Shown: positions 8,857 through 17,716, counted from the first letter of the stretch. The stretch: DNA of 64,000 bases from Desulfosporosinus acidiphilus SJ4 (GCF_000255115.2 NC_018068.1:248001-312000), one strand, 5' to 3'. A program made the numbers and translations. Notes: generated by a model from the letters alone, not told the origin.

Positions 8857-8910
8857 AATTTAATCATCGGAGAATCCTAATTGTGAAACTTCAAAGGGGG
8901 TCAATGGGCT

Positions 8911-9036
8911 ATGGCTAAAAAAACAAACAACAAATCCCGCAAGCCAGATAATACTGAGAAGATTCCTCTCCCCTATGACGCTGATAAAATTGGAAAAGAT
9001 GTAGCAAAAGGAGGTGTCGCAAAACTACTTTTCTAA
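8911..9036 (+). pseudogene. Small ORF apparently truncated by the IS1182 insertion
   Basis: An ATG preceded by AAAGGGGG opens a 41-residue, lysine-rich reading frame (MAKKTNNKS...KIGKDVAKGG). Its last ten or so codons run into the left end of the insertion sequence (from about 9011), so the natural C-terminus is probably lost. The frame may continue on the far side of the element (see 10896-10970). I recognise no family. Confidence 0.45.
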
Positions 9037-10893
9037 AGTAGCAAGCGATGCTCCCTTTTTCTTTTTCCCTTGAAAGATATTTATTGGTTTGATTGAAATG
9101 CTTAATCTCTACTTTCTTCTTAAATTTGAGTATAACAAAATAAGCCTTCAGGATTAGGCCGTTTTTCTCTCCTTTTTATGCGGTTTTTAGTGGATGAAGG
9201 GGTTTCCCAATTCGTTCATTTTGTATTTTAGAGTGAAGTTTATTCACGTTATACCCAAAACACAGCAGCATAAATTCAGTTTTCACACTGTTTTTGCCTC
9301 GTGTTAGAAAGCGGTTGAAGTTATAGTCATTTTTGAGGACCCCAAAGGCTCCTTCAACCTGTATGGACCGATTTACTCTTAGCAGTATTCCTTCTTTGGT
9401 TGTGATGTTTCTATACGAGATCTGGCGTTTGGCCACAAACGTTTTGGATACTTGCATTCGTCGATTGCCTTTAGCTTTTGTACAGCGACTTTTACACGGA
9501 CAGTCACTGCAGTCTTCACATTCATAGACTGTTATTTCGGACTGGTAACCGGTTGCTGATGTTCGATGAGTGATTCCAACGGGTTTGAGTTGTTTTCCAT
9601 TATGACACGTGTATTCATCGATTTCCGCATTGTAAGCCATGTTTTCTCGCTTACTAATATCTTTTTTGAAGCTCTTCTTTTTCCATTGTTCATAGGTCTG
9701 TGGCTTTATGTAGCAGGTCTGATGTTTTCCTTCGAGATAAAGATAGTTCTCTTCGCTCTCATAACCAGAGTCTGCGGTAACATTCTCATAATGCGCCTGT
9801 AGTTTTGATTCAAGCATATTTAAAAAAGGAATTAATGTGGCTATGTCGTTACGATCCTGGAAGATCCCAACCCCTGTTACATATTCGCTTTCCACGCCAA
9901 TCTGGACATTGTAAGCCGGCTTTAACTGAGCATTGCGCATATGATCATCTTTCATATGCATGAACGTTGCATCAGGATCGGTCTTAGAGTAGCTATTTCT
10001 TCCTTCGAAGAATTGGTGATGTGCATTGTACTTTTCTTGCCGGGTATAGAATTCCTTCAGGCTTTCTATAAATTTCTGCAGCTTTGATTTCCGTTTTCCA
10101 ATACCGTGAACAAATTCAATCTGCTCTTGCTGACATTTTTCTTCTAGGTAAGAGATAGCAGTCTTAAGATCCTTAAGTAACGTCTCTTTGGTTACGTTGA
10201 AGTCCTTTAAATAGGTCAAATTGATCTCCTCAAGACAAGACTGAATTTTCAAGAACATCTTTGCCTCATTTTTGTTAACGACTTTTTTCCAGACAAAGGT
10301 ATAACGGTTAGCACTGGCTTCAATTTTTGTTCCATCGACAAAGAGGTTCTTAAACTCTACTTCACCAAGCTCATGTAAATGCTTTACCATTTGGAAAAAG
10401 AGGTCTTCTATGGCTTCCTTCAGATAGTCTTTTCGGAATCGAGCAATGGTGCTGTGGTCAGGTGCTTTGCATCCTGCCAATAACCACATGAAGTTAATGT
10501 CTCTTTTACAGGCGACTTCAATTTTTCGGCTGGAGTAAATGTTATTCATATAGGCATAGGTCAATACTTTAAACAGGATTTTGGGTTCGACTACCGGTTT
10601 TCTTCCAGTGGAAGAGTAGGCCTTATACAACGCTTCGTAATTTAATCCCTCCAAAATGTGGCTTAGTAGTCGAACGGAGTCATCCTCTGGTATTAACACG
10701 TTAAAATTAAATGGCAAAGCTAATTGATAGTGTCCACCTAATTCGTTATAATTCTTAGTGTGTAATTTGGTTTTTAGCATAACTTAAATTATACGCTAAC
10801 TGCGAGTTCTTTGGGACCCGCAGTTTTCTATTTTTAGTAAGAAAAAGGGCCGTTGCTTGCGAACTATTTTAGTTCGTTTTGCAACGGCCCCTC
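9011..10893 (-). mobile_element. IS1182-family insertion sequence
   Basis: The element consists of one transposase gene bounded by related imperfect inverted ends. The left end (9011-9061) and the reverse complement of the right end (10841-10893) align over about 50 nt, sharing GAGG at the tip, then GCAAAAC, an internal small hairpin, GCAAGC and CCCTTTTTC. Each end therefore also forms a terminator-like hairpin. The exact tips and any target duplication cannot be fixed by eye. The element lies between the thiamine operon and an unknown membrane-protein gene and splits a small ORF. Confidence 0.85.
9176..10780 (-). CDS. IS1182-family transposase (DDE type)
   Basis: This gene encodes the transposase of the insertion sequence, 534 residues and full length for the family. 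The N-terminal DUF772 helical domain (about residues 15-145, with KPVVEPKILFKVLTY and DHSTIARFR) precedes the DDE nuclease core. The core has FVDGTKIEAS (first Asp), TADSGYESEENY (second Asp) and a C-terminal region around QVEGAFGVLKNDYNF. A zinc-like cysteine set (CEDCSDCPCKSRC) lies in the insertion. No frameshift or internal stop is seen, so it may still be active. Confidence 0.95.
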   Translation of the reverse strand: MLKTKLHTKNYNELGGHYQLALPFNFNVLIPEDDSVRLLSHILEGLNYEALYKAYSSTGRKPVVEPKILFKVLTYAYMNNIYSSRKIEVACKRDINFMWLLAGCKAPDHSTIARFRKDYLKEAIEDLFFQMVKHLHELGEVEFKNLFVDGTKIEASANRYTFVWKKVVNKNEAKMFLKIQSCLEEINLTYLKDFNVTKETLLKDLKTAISYLEEKCQQEQIEFVHGIGKRKSKLQKFIESLKEFYTRQEKYNAHHQFFEGRNSYSKTDPDATFMHMKDDHMRNAQLKPAYNVQIGVESEYVTGVGIFQDRNDIATLIPFLNMLESKLQAHYENVTADSGYESEENYLYLEGKHQTCYIKPQTYEQWKKKSFKKDISKRENMAYNAEIDEYTCHNGKQLKPVGITHRTSATGYQSEITVYECEDCSDCPCKSRCTKAKGNRRMQVSKTFVAKRQISYRNITTKEGILLRVNRSIQVEGAFGVLKNDYNFNRFLTRGKNSVKTEFMLLCFGYNVNKLHSKIQNERIGKPLHPLKTA

Positions 10894-10895
10894 TT

Positions 10896-10970
10896 TTATT
10901 GTTCAAGAGGTCGAATAGAACAGGCTTGAATGATCTCGGCCATAACTCATATACTAAAGAATATTGCTGA
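10896..10970 (+). pseudogene. Possible 3' remnant of the small ORF split by the IS
   Basis: Just outside the right end of the insertion, an open frame reads LFKRSNRTGLNDLG...KEYC and stops at 10968-10970, right before the AAAGGAGG of the next gene. If the element is removed, this frame can be joined to the small lysine-rich ORF on the left side. The joint depends on the unknown target duplication, so this is a hypothesis. Confidence 0.3.
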
Positions 10971-10985
10971 AAGGAGGAACAGATC

Positions 10986-11585
10986 ATGCAAAAAATTAAA
11001 GATAGAATTTTTCTGGGCATAGTCGCCGGTATGCTGGGGTCTATTCCTGGCCGACTCCTAAATAAACTTGAGTTTGAGCTCGGTTTAACTGATTCGCGGT
11101 ATGAACAGCTGGCTGCAAGCCTATTCGTTACTAAAAATGATGCTCATAAACATAGAGGCAAAGCTGTTGGTAAAATTGCCAACGGCATACTCGCAAATGG
11201 GGTAGGGATAGCTGCGACTTATACATTATCTGCGACTGGACGTGACTTTTATCTGCTAAAAGGGGTAGGCATTACCTCAATGGCGTGGTTGGGGATTTAT
11301 GGTCTCAGTGCTCAAGCGAATGTGAGGAAAAGTAAAAAACCGTCGGCAGCATTACTAAGCTATTTGGATCATGTACTGTTTGGTGCGGCAACGGCTGCCT
11401 TAGTCGCAATGTTAGGCGATGATAGTTTGTTTCCAGAGCAAAAAATAAAACGTGAAGAGAGGGAAGAGACAATAGCTGCCTTACAACAAGATTACAATTA
11501 TATAATTCAAACCGATCCATGTTATGATAAGGAAAAAGCAGGATCTATCTTTGGCAGAGAGGATTACACTAGCTCAATTCATTAG
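10986..11585 (+). CDS. Unknown membrane protein
   Basis: I do not recognise the family of this 199-residue protein. It has about four hydrophobic stretches (residues about 8-24, 60-76, 88-104 and 122-140) separated by basic loops, one containing KNDAHKHRGK. A charged, helical cytoplasmic tail (about 148-199) follows. A good AAAGGAGG precedes the ATG. A Nudix gene follows after 39 bp, so they may share a transcript. The original upstream neighbour was separated from it by the insertion sequence, which may have cut it off from its promoter. Confidence 0.75.
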   Translation: MQKIKDRIFLGIVAGMLGSIPGRLLNKLEFELGLTDSRYEQLAASLFVTKNDAHKHRGKAVGKIANGILANGVGIAATYTLSATGRDFYLLKGVGITSMAWLGIYGLSAQANVRKSKKPSAALLSYLDHVLFGAATAALVAMLGDDSLFPEQKIKREEREETIAALQQDYNYIIQTDPCYDKEKAGSIFGREDYTSSIH

Positions 11586-11624
11586 AATAAGCTGTTGAGG
11601 AGCAATTAAGAAAGAGAGAGTACC

Positions 11625-12179
11625 GTGTTTGAATTAATAAAGGATTATCATCCCTGCAATGAACAAGAAACAACGGATAAAGAGGTCTTTTTATATTGCG
11701 CCGAGGTTTTTAAAGATATCCTGACCAGGAACAATGAGGTCGCCCATATTACCTGTTCGGCCTTTACGGTAAACAGTTCTAAAGATAAAGTGCTTATGGT
11801 CCATCATAATATCTATAACTCATGGTCATGGATAGGAGGCCATGCCGACGGGGAGGAAGACTTTCTGGCGGTAGCAATAAAAGAACTGCGGGAGGAGACG
11901 GGCGTAAAGACGATCCAGCCTGTTTCTGAAGATATTTTTTCCTTGGATATATTAACGGTTCTGGGGCACATAAAACGAGGGATTTACGTATCCCCCCACT
12001 TGCATTTATCTCTTGCTTTTTTAATTGAAGGGGATGAAAAGGATCAACTTAGGGTTAAAGAAGATGAAAACAGCGGTGTCCAATGGATCCCGCTGGCTGA
12101 AATCAATGATTACAGTACCGAACCACATATGCATAAGGTCTATTCGAAATTAATAGCCAAAATCGAAGATTTCGGCTGA
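11625..12179 (+). CDS. Nudix hydrolase
   Basis: This is a hydrolase of nucleoside diphosphates linked to another group (X); the actual substrate is unknown. The Nudix box is seen as G-H-A-D-G-E-E followed by KELREETGV (residues about 72-95), with a lysine replacing the usual first arginine of the REUXEE motif. The flanking beta strands of the fold are intact ([11 protein letters not shown] before, [10 protein letters not shown] after). The frame begins with GTG and only a weak purine-rich site (AAGAGAGAG). The protein is 184 residues, and a strong terminator follows at 12209. Confidence 0.85.
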   Translation: MFELIKDYHPCNEQETTDKEVFLYCAEVFKDILTRNNEVAHITCSAFTVNSSKDKVLMVHHNIYNSWSWIGGHADGEEDFLAVAIKELREETGVKTIQPVSEDIFSLDILTVLGHIKRGIYVSPHLHLSLAFLIEGDEKDQLRVKEDENSGVQWIPLAEINDYSTEPHMHKVYSKLIAKIEDFG

Positions 12180-12208
12180 TTCCCTAGTTAAATATGGAAA
12201 CTAAGCGC

Positions 12209-12258
12209 AAAAGGGCCGTTGCTTCACGAATTATAGGTTCGTGAGGCAACGGCTTTTT
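12209..12258 (+). terminator. Strong terminator resembling the IS1182 right end
   Basis: GGCCGTTGC-TT-CACGAA pairs with TTCGTG-A-GGCAACGGC and is followed by TTTTT. The left arm begins with the same 16 nt (AAAAGGGCCGTTGCTT) that forms the right end of the insertion sequence at 10844-10859, so it may be a captured or solo element end. Confidence 0.8.
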
Positions 12259-12260
12259 AA

Positions 12261-12420
12261 TACTATCAGGCCCCCATGCCCTTTAGTGGTATTACTTATG
12301 AATGGAAAAACTATTTTCTAAGGTAGAAAGTATAACTTTTTGTCTTCCAGTATAAGTGCACCAACAACTACCCTGCCGTTTCCGCCAAAGGCTGCGCCCT
12401 TGTTTACTTTCAGGGATCAT
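12261..12420. repeat. Dispersed repeat family 1, degenerate copy
   Basis: The order of short blocks (TACTATCAG, GAAAGTATAAC, GTCTTC, AGTATAAGTGCA, CCTGCCG, CCGCC) follows the family 1 copies at 5.1 and 53.5 kb, with many substitutions. No gene is seen between 12180 and 12509. Confidence 0.5.
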
Positions 12421-12509
12421 AGTGCAATTAGGCAGTAGCGACCATGAACTGCAAGTCCGAGAGAACTAACAGTTAGAGTATAATACGCCTGCATTACCTT
12501 ATACATAGC

Positions 12510-13772
12510 TTAGAGTTTCTTCGTCATCAGTTCTATCGCCAAGGTTCCTCGTCTTCCCAGAGCAATCTCCTTCTGGTTATTAGTTAAAGGCCGGCCTGAT
12601 TTGATCAAAGCAGTTAATACACCGCATTGGGATGTGTCACCAACCAGAAGGAAACCCTTGAGGATGCTCTCTTGATAAATGAGCTTTTGATAAATGGTCT
12701 TGCCGTCTATAAATCTTTGAGATTCTTCTTCCTCCCAATCTTCTGCCGGCATGGCTTCTTGGAGTTTGGTAAAACCCGCCGACATAGCTGAGAGACCGAA
12801 AAAGTCTACCGAATTTAAGCCTAACGATCCTGGATAAACTTCATGTGCTCCGCACATATTTGCTCCGGCAATTCGTCCTTGAGTCGTCGCATTCGGCCAG
12901 GTGGCGTTTACCACAAACTTTTGACGGACCAAATCCCAGGTCTCGGCAATATCCCCGGCTGCGTAAATATTAGGCAGGTTGGTGGCCATGAAGCTATTAA
13001 CCTGAATCCCCTTACCGATCTTCAAGCCACAATCTCGCAATTCTCCAATATTGGGACAAACACCTTTACCTACAATTACTAAATCAGCGGCGAGTTCTGT
13101 TTGAGGTGAGAGCAGAACAACCTGGACATGATCTTTTCCGGCGATGGCAATTACTTCAGTCTTGAAGAGAAATCGAAGCCCATGAGCTCTTAAATGATCC
13201 TCAATGATACCGGCAGCTTTGGCATCAAGCATTTGGGAGAGGATTTGTCCTGAGGAAACCACAACAGTAACTTCAAGGCCCCGTTTTAATAAAGCGTAAG
13301 CACATTTTAAACTGACAAGACCTCCTCCAATAACAACGGCCTTTTTCGCTCCCCCTTTGATAACCTTATTAATATCTTGCACATCCTTTAGTGTGCGCAG
13401 AGTAAAGATTTCCGGGAGATCTCTGCCCGGAACGGTGAGTTTTTTCGCCGAAGCTCCCATAGCCAATAAAAGTCTGTCATAATGCCACTCTCTTCCGTCA
13501 GTACTCTGGACTAATTGACGTGCTGGGTCAACTCTGTTAACCTTGGCTCCATAAGTTACGTTTAAATTCAGTTGTTCAGTGAAGTCTTCCTTGCGTAAGT
13601 AAAGCTGGGAAGCTGAGATATCTCCTGCTAAAAAATACGTAGTTAGGCAGCGCGAATAACTTGGCTCCTGTTCTGCTGTGAGGACGAGGAGTTCTGACTG
13701 GGAATCGCGCCTGCGGATTTCTTCGACGGCAAAGAGACCTGCAGCACTGTTACCAACGACAATATATCTCAT
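12510..13772 (-). CDS. FAD-dependent NAD(P)H oxidoreductase linked to CO dehydrogenase (FNOR)
   Basis: This is a flavoprotein of the rubredoxin/NADH-oxidase reductase fold, predicted to pass electrons from CooF to NAD(P). It has an N-terminal FAD motif (VVGNSAAGLFA), an NAD motif (VVIGGGLVSLKCAYAL), a second FAD motif (NIYAAGDIAE) and a C-terminal dimerisation domain. It is the last gene of cooF-cooS-FNOR, only a few bases after cooS, so the three are cotranscribed. A cooS-cooF-FNOR cluster is known in other anaerobes, where it is thought to make NADH from CO. I chose the ATG at 13772 because AAGGATGG lies 8 bp before it; a Met four codons earlier overlaps that site. Confidence 0.88.
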   Translation of the reverse strand: MRYIVVGNSAAGLFAVEEIRRRDSQSELLVLTAEQEPSYSRCLTTYFLAGDISASQLYLRKEDFTEQLNLNVTYGAKVNRVDPARQLVQSTDGREWHYDRLLLAMGASAKKLTVPGRDLPEIFTLRTLKDVQDINKVIKGGAKKAVVIGGGLVSLKCAYALLKRGLEVTVVVSSGQILSQMLDAKAAGIIEDHLRAHGLRFLFKTEVIAIAGKDHVQVVLLSPQTELAADLVIVGKGVCPNIGELRDCGLKIGKGIQVNSFMATNLPNIYAAGDIAETWDLVRQKFVVNATWPNATTQGRIAGANMCGAHEVYPGSLGLNSVDFFGLSAMSAGFTKLQEAMPAEDWEEEESQRFIDGKTIYQKLIYQESILKGFLLVGDTSQCGVLTALIKSGRPLTNNQKEIALGRRGTLAIELMTKKL

Positions 13773-13786
13773 ATGTTTAACCATCC

Positions 13787-15691
13787 TTAACTGGGAAGTC
13801 CGAGTTTTTTGCGTTTGGCCCGTATATCCTCAAGCAGTCCGTCTGCCGCTTTAAGAGGATCGGTTTCGACATAGAATTTTCCGCCAATCACATCACTGAG
13901 GCCCTTCGTTAACAATTCAGTCACCATTTTGCTTCCGAGAACCGGCGGAACTACACCAAGGTGAGTTGTGAGCCCTAAGGTCACTGCCCAAGTTCCGATG
14001 CTTAAAGCCTTTTCGTGTTGAAGTTCCGGAGCACTGGCAGCCACAGGTAATAAGGCCGAATCTACGTTGAGGTAAGCAGCGATGGCAGTAACCAAATCCC
14101 CGATTCGCGAATTATCTACACAGCTTCCCATATGCAGAACCGGAGGAAGCGGGGCAGCAAGACCTGCGGCTTGGCCCAGAGCTGTTAAGACTGCTTTTAA
14201 GCCATCTCCGGCAAAGTCCTCGGTTCCTTCGGAATTCATAAGTCCCGCTTTTGCCAGAGCATGTGCAGAACATCCCGTAGCAACGACCAAAACGTTGTTT
14301 TTCACAAGCTCTTTCACTAGTTCCACGTGCATTTGATCTTGAGTCACTTTGACATTGTTGCAGCCTACCGTACCCACAACTCCTAAAATGTTGCCATTGA
14401 CAATATTATCAACGAGAGGTTTCAGAGGCTGCTCAGGATCTATTCTTTTTAAGGCTCCGATAATGGCTTCTACACTAAATCCTGCCATGATCTTACGTTT
14501 ATAATCGGGAATCTTAATTTTCTTGCTGTCTCTCCGTCCATAGGCTCTAATGGCTTTGCGTACAATTTCCTGGGCCGCTTGATCCCCATTTTCTAACGTA
14601 AAGGGGATATGGGTTGCTCCGGGAATTTTGACGATGGGCATCGTCGTGATAATTTGCGTATGATAACAAGAGGCAACTTGGGCTAAAGAAGGCATAATAC
14701 ATTGAACGTCGACGACCATGGCATCGACAGCCCCTGTGACGATGGCTAATTCTTGAGCTAAGAAGTTCGTGGCTAAGGGAATTCCGCTGCGCATTAAGAC
14801 TTCGTTGCCTGCACAGCAAATTCCCGCGATTTGAATTCCTTCAGCACCGGCAGCAACAGCTTCTGCTTGAAGTTTCTTCGCCCAGTAGACAATTTTCTCG
14901 GAAAGCAGGGGGACATGCCCGTGGATAATTAAGTTGACAAAGTCTTTTTTGAGAACCCCTAAATTAGCTTCGGTTACGACGGGTGTAGGAGTACCCAACA
15001 GAATATCCTGGATGTCTGTTGCTAATTTTAAGCCCGAATAGCCGTCTACCAGCCCTTGTTTAGCTGTTGCTAAAACGAGATTTACGGGGTCGGCATCCAT
15101 TCCCATCGTGGTTTGATGCATAGCTTCGCGAATTTCCCGATCTGGGTTGCGTGGAATAATTCCGAGATTTTGCCATACATCAATTCGTTCTTTCGGGGCG
15201 TGAGCCATCAACCACTGGATTGGCCTATTCCCATGGTTAGCTAAATCAGCATAAGCAGCTTTGACAATCTCCAAGGCGAGCTCTCTCTTATCTTTACCGG
15301 AGACATCTATACCCAGACCTTGAGAAATTTGCTGAAGTTTTATTTCATCGAGTGAGTAATTAAGTACATCTTTGGCTGCTAACTCTAAAGCTTCAACGGC
15401 CTCGTAGGCATGGTCTACGTGAGCCGCTGCTCCGCCGGCTACTTGCCTCAGCAAATTGCGTGCTACGATGGTTTCCACGCTAGCTCCGCAAATTCCCTTA
15501 CTAGGACCATTGCTAAAGGGATCAATTCGGCAAGGTCCTTGAACGCAATGCCGGCAGCAAACCCCTAAACTGCCAAAGCCACACTGTGGTTGTTGAGCTT
15601 CGTAGCGGTCCCAAACAGTTTCCACTCCATCTAAAGAGGCTTTTGGCAATAATTCTAAAACGGCAGGATCAATTGATTTTGGAGATTTCAT
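13787..15691 (-). CDS. cooS: Anaerobic CO dehydrogenase catalytic subunit
   Basis: This is the Ni-Fe-S enzyme that interconverts CO and CO2. The 634-residue length is typical for CooS. The N-terminal cysteine set for clusters D and B is complete (C37, C45, C46, C49, C54, C68 in CGFGSLGVCCRHCVQGPC...GICG). The Ni-Fe C-cluster ligands are present: IIHGHVP (His), IAGICCAGNE, VVDVQCIMP, GTVGCNNVK, ATGCSAHAL and HMGSCVDN. No acetyl-CoA synthase gene lies beside it, so this is a monofunctional enzyme working with the CooF ferredoxin upstream and the flavoprotein downstream. An AAGGGAG site precedes the ATG. Confidence 0.97.
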   Translation of the reverse strand: MKSPKSIDPAVLELLPKASLDGVETVWDRYEAQQPQCGFGSLGVCCRHCVQGPCRIDPFSNGPSKGICGASVETIVARNLLRQVAGGAAAHVDHAYEAVEALELAAKDVLNYSLDEIKLQQISQGLGIDVSGKDKRELALEIVKAAYADLANHGNRPIQWLMAHAPKERIDVWQNLGIIPRNPDREIREAMHQTTMGMDADPVNLVLATAKQGLVDGYSGLKLATDIQDILLGTPTPVVTEANLGVLKKDFVNLIIHGHVPLLSEKIVYWAKKLQAEAVAAGAEGIQIAGICCAGNEVLMRSGIPLATNFLAQELAIVTGAVDAMVVDVQCIMPSLAQVASCYHTQIITTMPIVKIPGATHIPFTLENGDQAAQEIVRKAIRAYGRRDSKKIKIPDYKRKIMAGFSVEAIIGALKRIDPEQPLKPLVDNIVNGNILGVVGTVGCNNVKVTQDQMHVELVKELVKNNVLVVATGCSAHALAKAGLMNSEGTEDFAGDGLKAVLTALGQAAGLAAPLPPVLHMGSCVDNSRIGDLVTAIAAYLNVDSALLPVAASAPELQHEKALSIGTWAVTLGLTTHLGVVPPVLGSKMVTELLTKGLSDVIGGKFYVETDPLKAADGLLEDIRAKRKKLGLPS

Positions 15692-15711
15692 TTTAATTAA
15701 CTCCCTTCATA

Positions 15712-15794
15712 CAATCGCGAGGCTCCCACTTCTTGTAATGGAAGTGGTCCCCGTTCTCTGCTTCGGTGGTAGTTCAGCTTTAGCTGAACGAGTT
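15712..15794 (-). repeat. Dispersed repeat family 2, copy between cooF and cooS
   Basis: This shortened copy has the CTCCCACTT-type hairpin arm, TGGTCCCCG-TCTCTGCTTCGGTGGT and the end TTCAGCTTTAGCTGAACGAGTTCA. It lacks about 28 nt of the middle compared with the copies at 41.8 and 47.0 kb. It fills the cooF-cooS gap and encodes the last residues and stop codon of cooF. Confidence 0.75.
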
Positions 15795-16274
15795 CATTAA
15801 TTTTAGAAAAGCCTTTCTGCTGTTGTGGGTGAAATCCTGAACCTCTGTAAATTCCAAAGCTCCCGTGGGGCAGGCCGAAACACAGGCAGGATTATAGTCT
15901 AAGTCCAGGCAGCGGTCACACTTTGCTGCTTGGCGGGCTGAATGAATTTCTGCAATAACTCCATAGGGACAGACCATGACACACATCATACATCCGACAC
16001 ACTTTTGGCTGTCTACTTGTATGAGTCCGGTCTTTAGGTCAATATGCATAGCTCCGCATATACAGGCATGAACACAAGGAGAATCTAAACACTGACGACA
16101 TTGTAAGGGGAAATTCTGCTCACCATTAGACTCAACAAAGATTCTCCTCTGGGGTAACTGGGGCTCTGCGAGCGCCTGAAACAAGGTTTTGCTGCTTGAA
16201 TGGGCAACAGCACAAGCCAGTTCACAGCTCTTGCAGCCGAGGCAACGTTCGCTTCTGGCTAGAATCTGTCTCAC
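15780..16274 (-). CDS. cooF: CO dehydrogenase-associated polyferredoxin CooF
   Basis: This iron-sulfur protein takes electrons from CooS. The 164-residue protein has four cysteine sets for [4Fe-4S] clusters: C11-x2-C14-x2-C17-x3-C21, CRQCLDSPCVHAC, CVGCMMCVMVCP and CDRCLDLDYNPACVSACP. This is the layout of the DMSO-reductase-B/CooF family. The first codon is GTG with AGGAGG upstream. The final residues (NSFS then TAA) are encoded by an intergenic repeat, so the natural tail was probably replaced. It is the first gene of the cooF-cooS-FNOR operon. Confidence 0.93.
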   Translation of the reverse strand: MRQILARSERCLGCKSCELACAVAHSSSKTLFQALAEPQLPQRRIFVESNGEQNFPLQCRQCLDSPCVHACICGAMHIDLKTGLIQVDSQKCVGCMMCVMVCPYGVIAEIHSARQAAKCDRCLDLDYNPACVSACPTGALEFTEVQDFTHNSRKAFLKLMNSFS

Positions 16275-16605
16275 ATTGATCCCTCCTTAATACTTCTAAG
16301 ATATAATACGATGGAACTTTACAATTTATGGCATTTTATTAATAAGTCAACCATATTCTTAGGCATTTTTTATGAAAGTTAGTAAAGGGCATAATGAAAT
16401 AAAGAAATTAACTCATTCAGCTGAAGCTTAACGTTGTGGCTTCAGTGACGAAAGTGTTCTGTGGACAGTTTCGTCGAAGCGCCTAGTCAATAACAAATCT
16501 ATCGCCTTGAAGGATGGACCCTGCCCCCACAAGAGAGCGAAGGAGGGAGTACCCCCAGTTTTATAAAAGTGGAAGTTAAATGGAGATGAAGATAAAAGAT
16601 CAAAT
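16275..16605. other. Gene-free region upstream of cooF with decayed repeat hairpins
   Basis: No coding region is seen. The part next to cooF is AT-rich and should hold its promoter. Further out, TTCAGCTGAA (about 16416) resembles the family 2 end hairpin. GACGAAA pairs with TTTCGTC at about 16447-16476 around a GTGTTCTGTGGACAG centre, and a similar hairpin occurs near 18906-18932. These look like remnants of repeats. Confidence 0.5.
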
Positions 16606-16652
16606 AAAAAAAAAGCTATCACATGGTAGAAAAATACCAGCAATAGCTTTTA
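16606..16652 (-). terminator. Terminator of the methyltransferase gene
   Basis: On the minus strand AAAAGCTAT pairs with ATAGCTTTT, with an inner TGGTA/TACCA pairing, and is followed by a run of T. It lies 24 bp after the methyltransferase stop. Confidence 0.8.
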
Positions 16653-16675
16653 AGGCGTTTGAAAATAATTATTAA

Positions 16676-17617
16676 TTAGAAAGCGTCAGTACGTACTGCG
16701 GTAATAATTTGGCGGCCGGCGATCTCTTGTAAGGTTATATCTTGAAAATTGGCACTTGTCAGCCAATCAGTATATTGCTGCAAAGTCCAGGTACCGCCGC
16801 TTGCAGTATTAAGCAGCATGTTGACTCCGAAGACGGCAGCGAAAGGGTTTGTCCCTCGTATCATGTCAACGATTGCGATGCGTCCGCCAGGAAGTAAGAC
16901 CCTACTTGCTTTTCGGAACAATTCTTTATTTTCCGTCTCGCCAAAAATATGGCACACATTTCCCAGGTAAACTAAATCAAATGGACCAGAGGGCAGGCCT
17001 TGGTTGAAATCTCCCGGGATAAGAGTAATATCTGCCAAGGCTGCCTTCTCTTGCATCAATTGAACTACCGGCGGCAGATCTAAAACCGTCACTTTGGCTC
17101 CTTGAGCCCTAAAAGCAGTTCCATAGATCAAAGGCCCACCGCCGATGTCAAGAACGTTTATTTCTTCAACGGTATCTTTGAGAAGAAACTCCGCGACGGC
17201 CGGAGCACTTTTTACAGCACCGTGCCGCATGGCCTCCATAAAATAGCGCGTATTTTCAGGGTCCGGGTCGCGCGGAGCCGGTTGGCCGTTGTCAAGGACC
17301 TCAGGTAAATGAGCCCAGGAACGAATCATATTATAGCGATGCATAAAAGCAAATCCCACGTAATTAGGGGCTTTAGAGTCGTAGATCATTTTATGAGCCT
17401 CTTCGGAGAGAGTAACCATTTCTCCCTGCTTAGTTACATAACCCAGATCGGCCAGAGCTTCCAGCACTACCCAAACGGCTCTGGAGTCTAAGTTAAGACT
17501 TTTAGTCAGGGCTGTGTAAGTTGTTTCTTGGCGCAAAGCTTCGATCATTCCGGTTTTTACTGCCGCACCTAGGATTAGGAGTTCCTGGGGTAAAACCATA
17601 ATTTTATCATCCGGCAT
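16676..17617 (-). CDS. SAM-dependent O-methyltransferase (Methyltransf_2 family)
   Basis: This class I methyltransferase resembles plant and bacterial caffeate-type O-methyltransferases. An N-terminal winged-helix dimerisation domain (about residues 10-90) is followed by the SAM domain. The SAM domain has motif I VLDIGGGPLIYG, the acidic residue in VTVLDLPPVV, PGDFNQG and the post-motif LPGGRIAIVDM. The substrate cannot be told. The ATG at 17617 is preferred because AAGGGGTGG lies just upstream; a GTG three codons earlier sits in that site. The gene is monocistronic with its own terminator. Confidence 0.85.
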   Translation of the reverse strand: MPDDKIMVLPQELLILGAAVKTGMIEALRQETTYTALTKSLNLDSRAVWVVLEALADLGYVTKQGEMVTLSEEAHKMIYDSKAPNYVGFAFMHRYNMIRSWAHLPEVLDNGQPAPRDPDPENTRYFMEAMRHGAVKSAPAVAEFLLKDTVEEINVLDIGGGPLIYGTAFRAQGAKVTVLDLPPVVQLMQEKAALADITLIPGDFNQGLPSGPFDLVYLGNVCHIFGETENKELFRKASRVLLPGGRIAIVDMIRGTNPFAAVFGVNMLLNTASGGTWTLQQYTDWLTSANFQDITLQEIAGRQIITAVRTDAF

Positions 17618-17716
17618 GGAGACCACCCCTTCCCATTTTTTTATAGTGTATCAAGTTCTGAAGGCGTTGACTAGGAGTCTTACCGAACCAAACAGTGTCC
17701 GGCTAAAAACATCACC

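Noticed and set aside
14547-14819. Frames antisense or shifted within cooS and other large genes
   Set aside because: They lie fully inside genes with clear family motifs in another frame and show no ribosome binding sites or recognisable domains.
16400-16560. A small gene upstream of cooF
   Set aside because: The open frame there runs through decayed hairpin repeats and has no ribosome binding site or conserved features.
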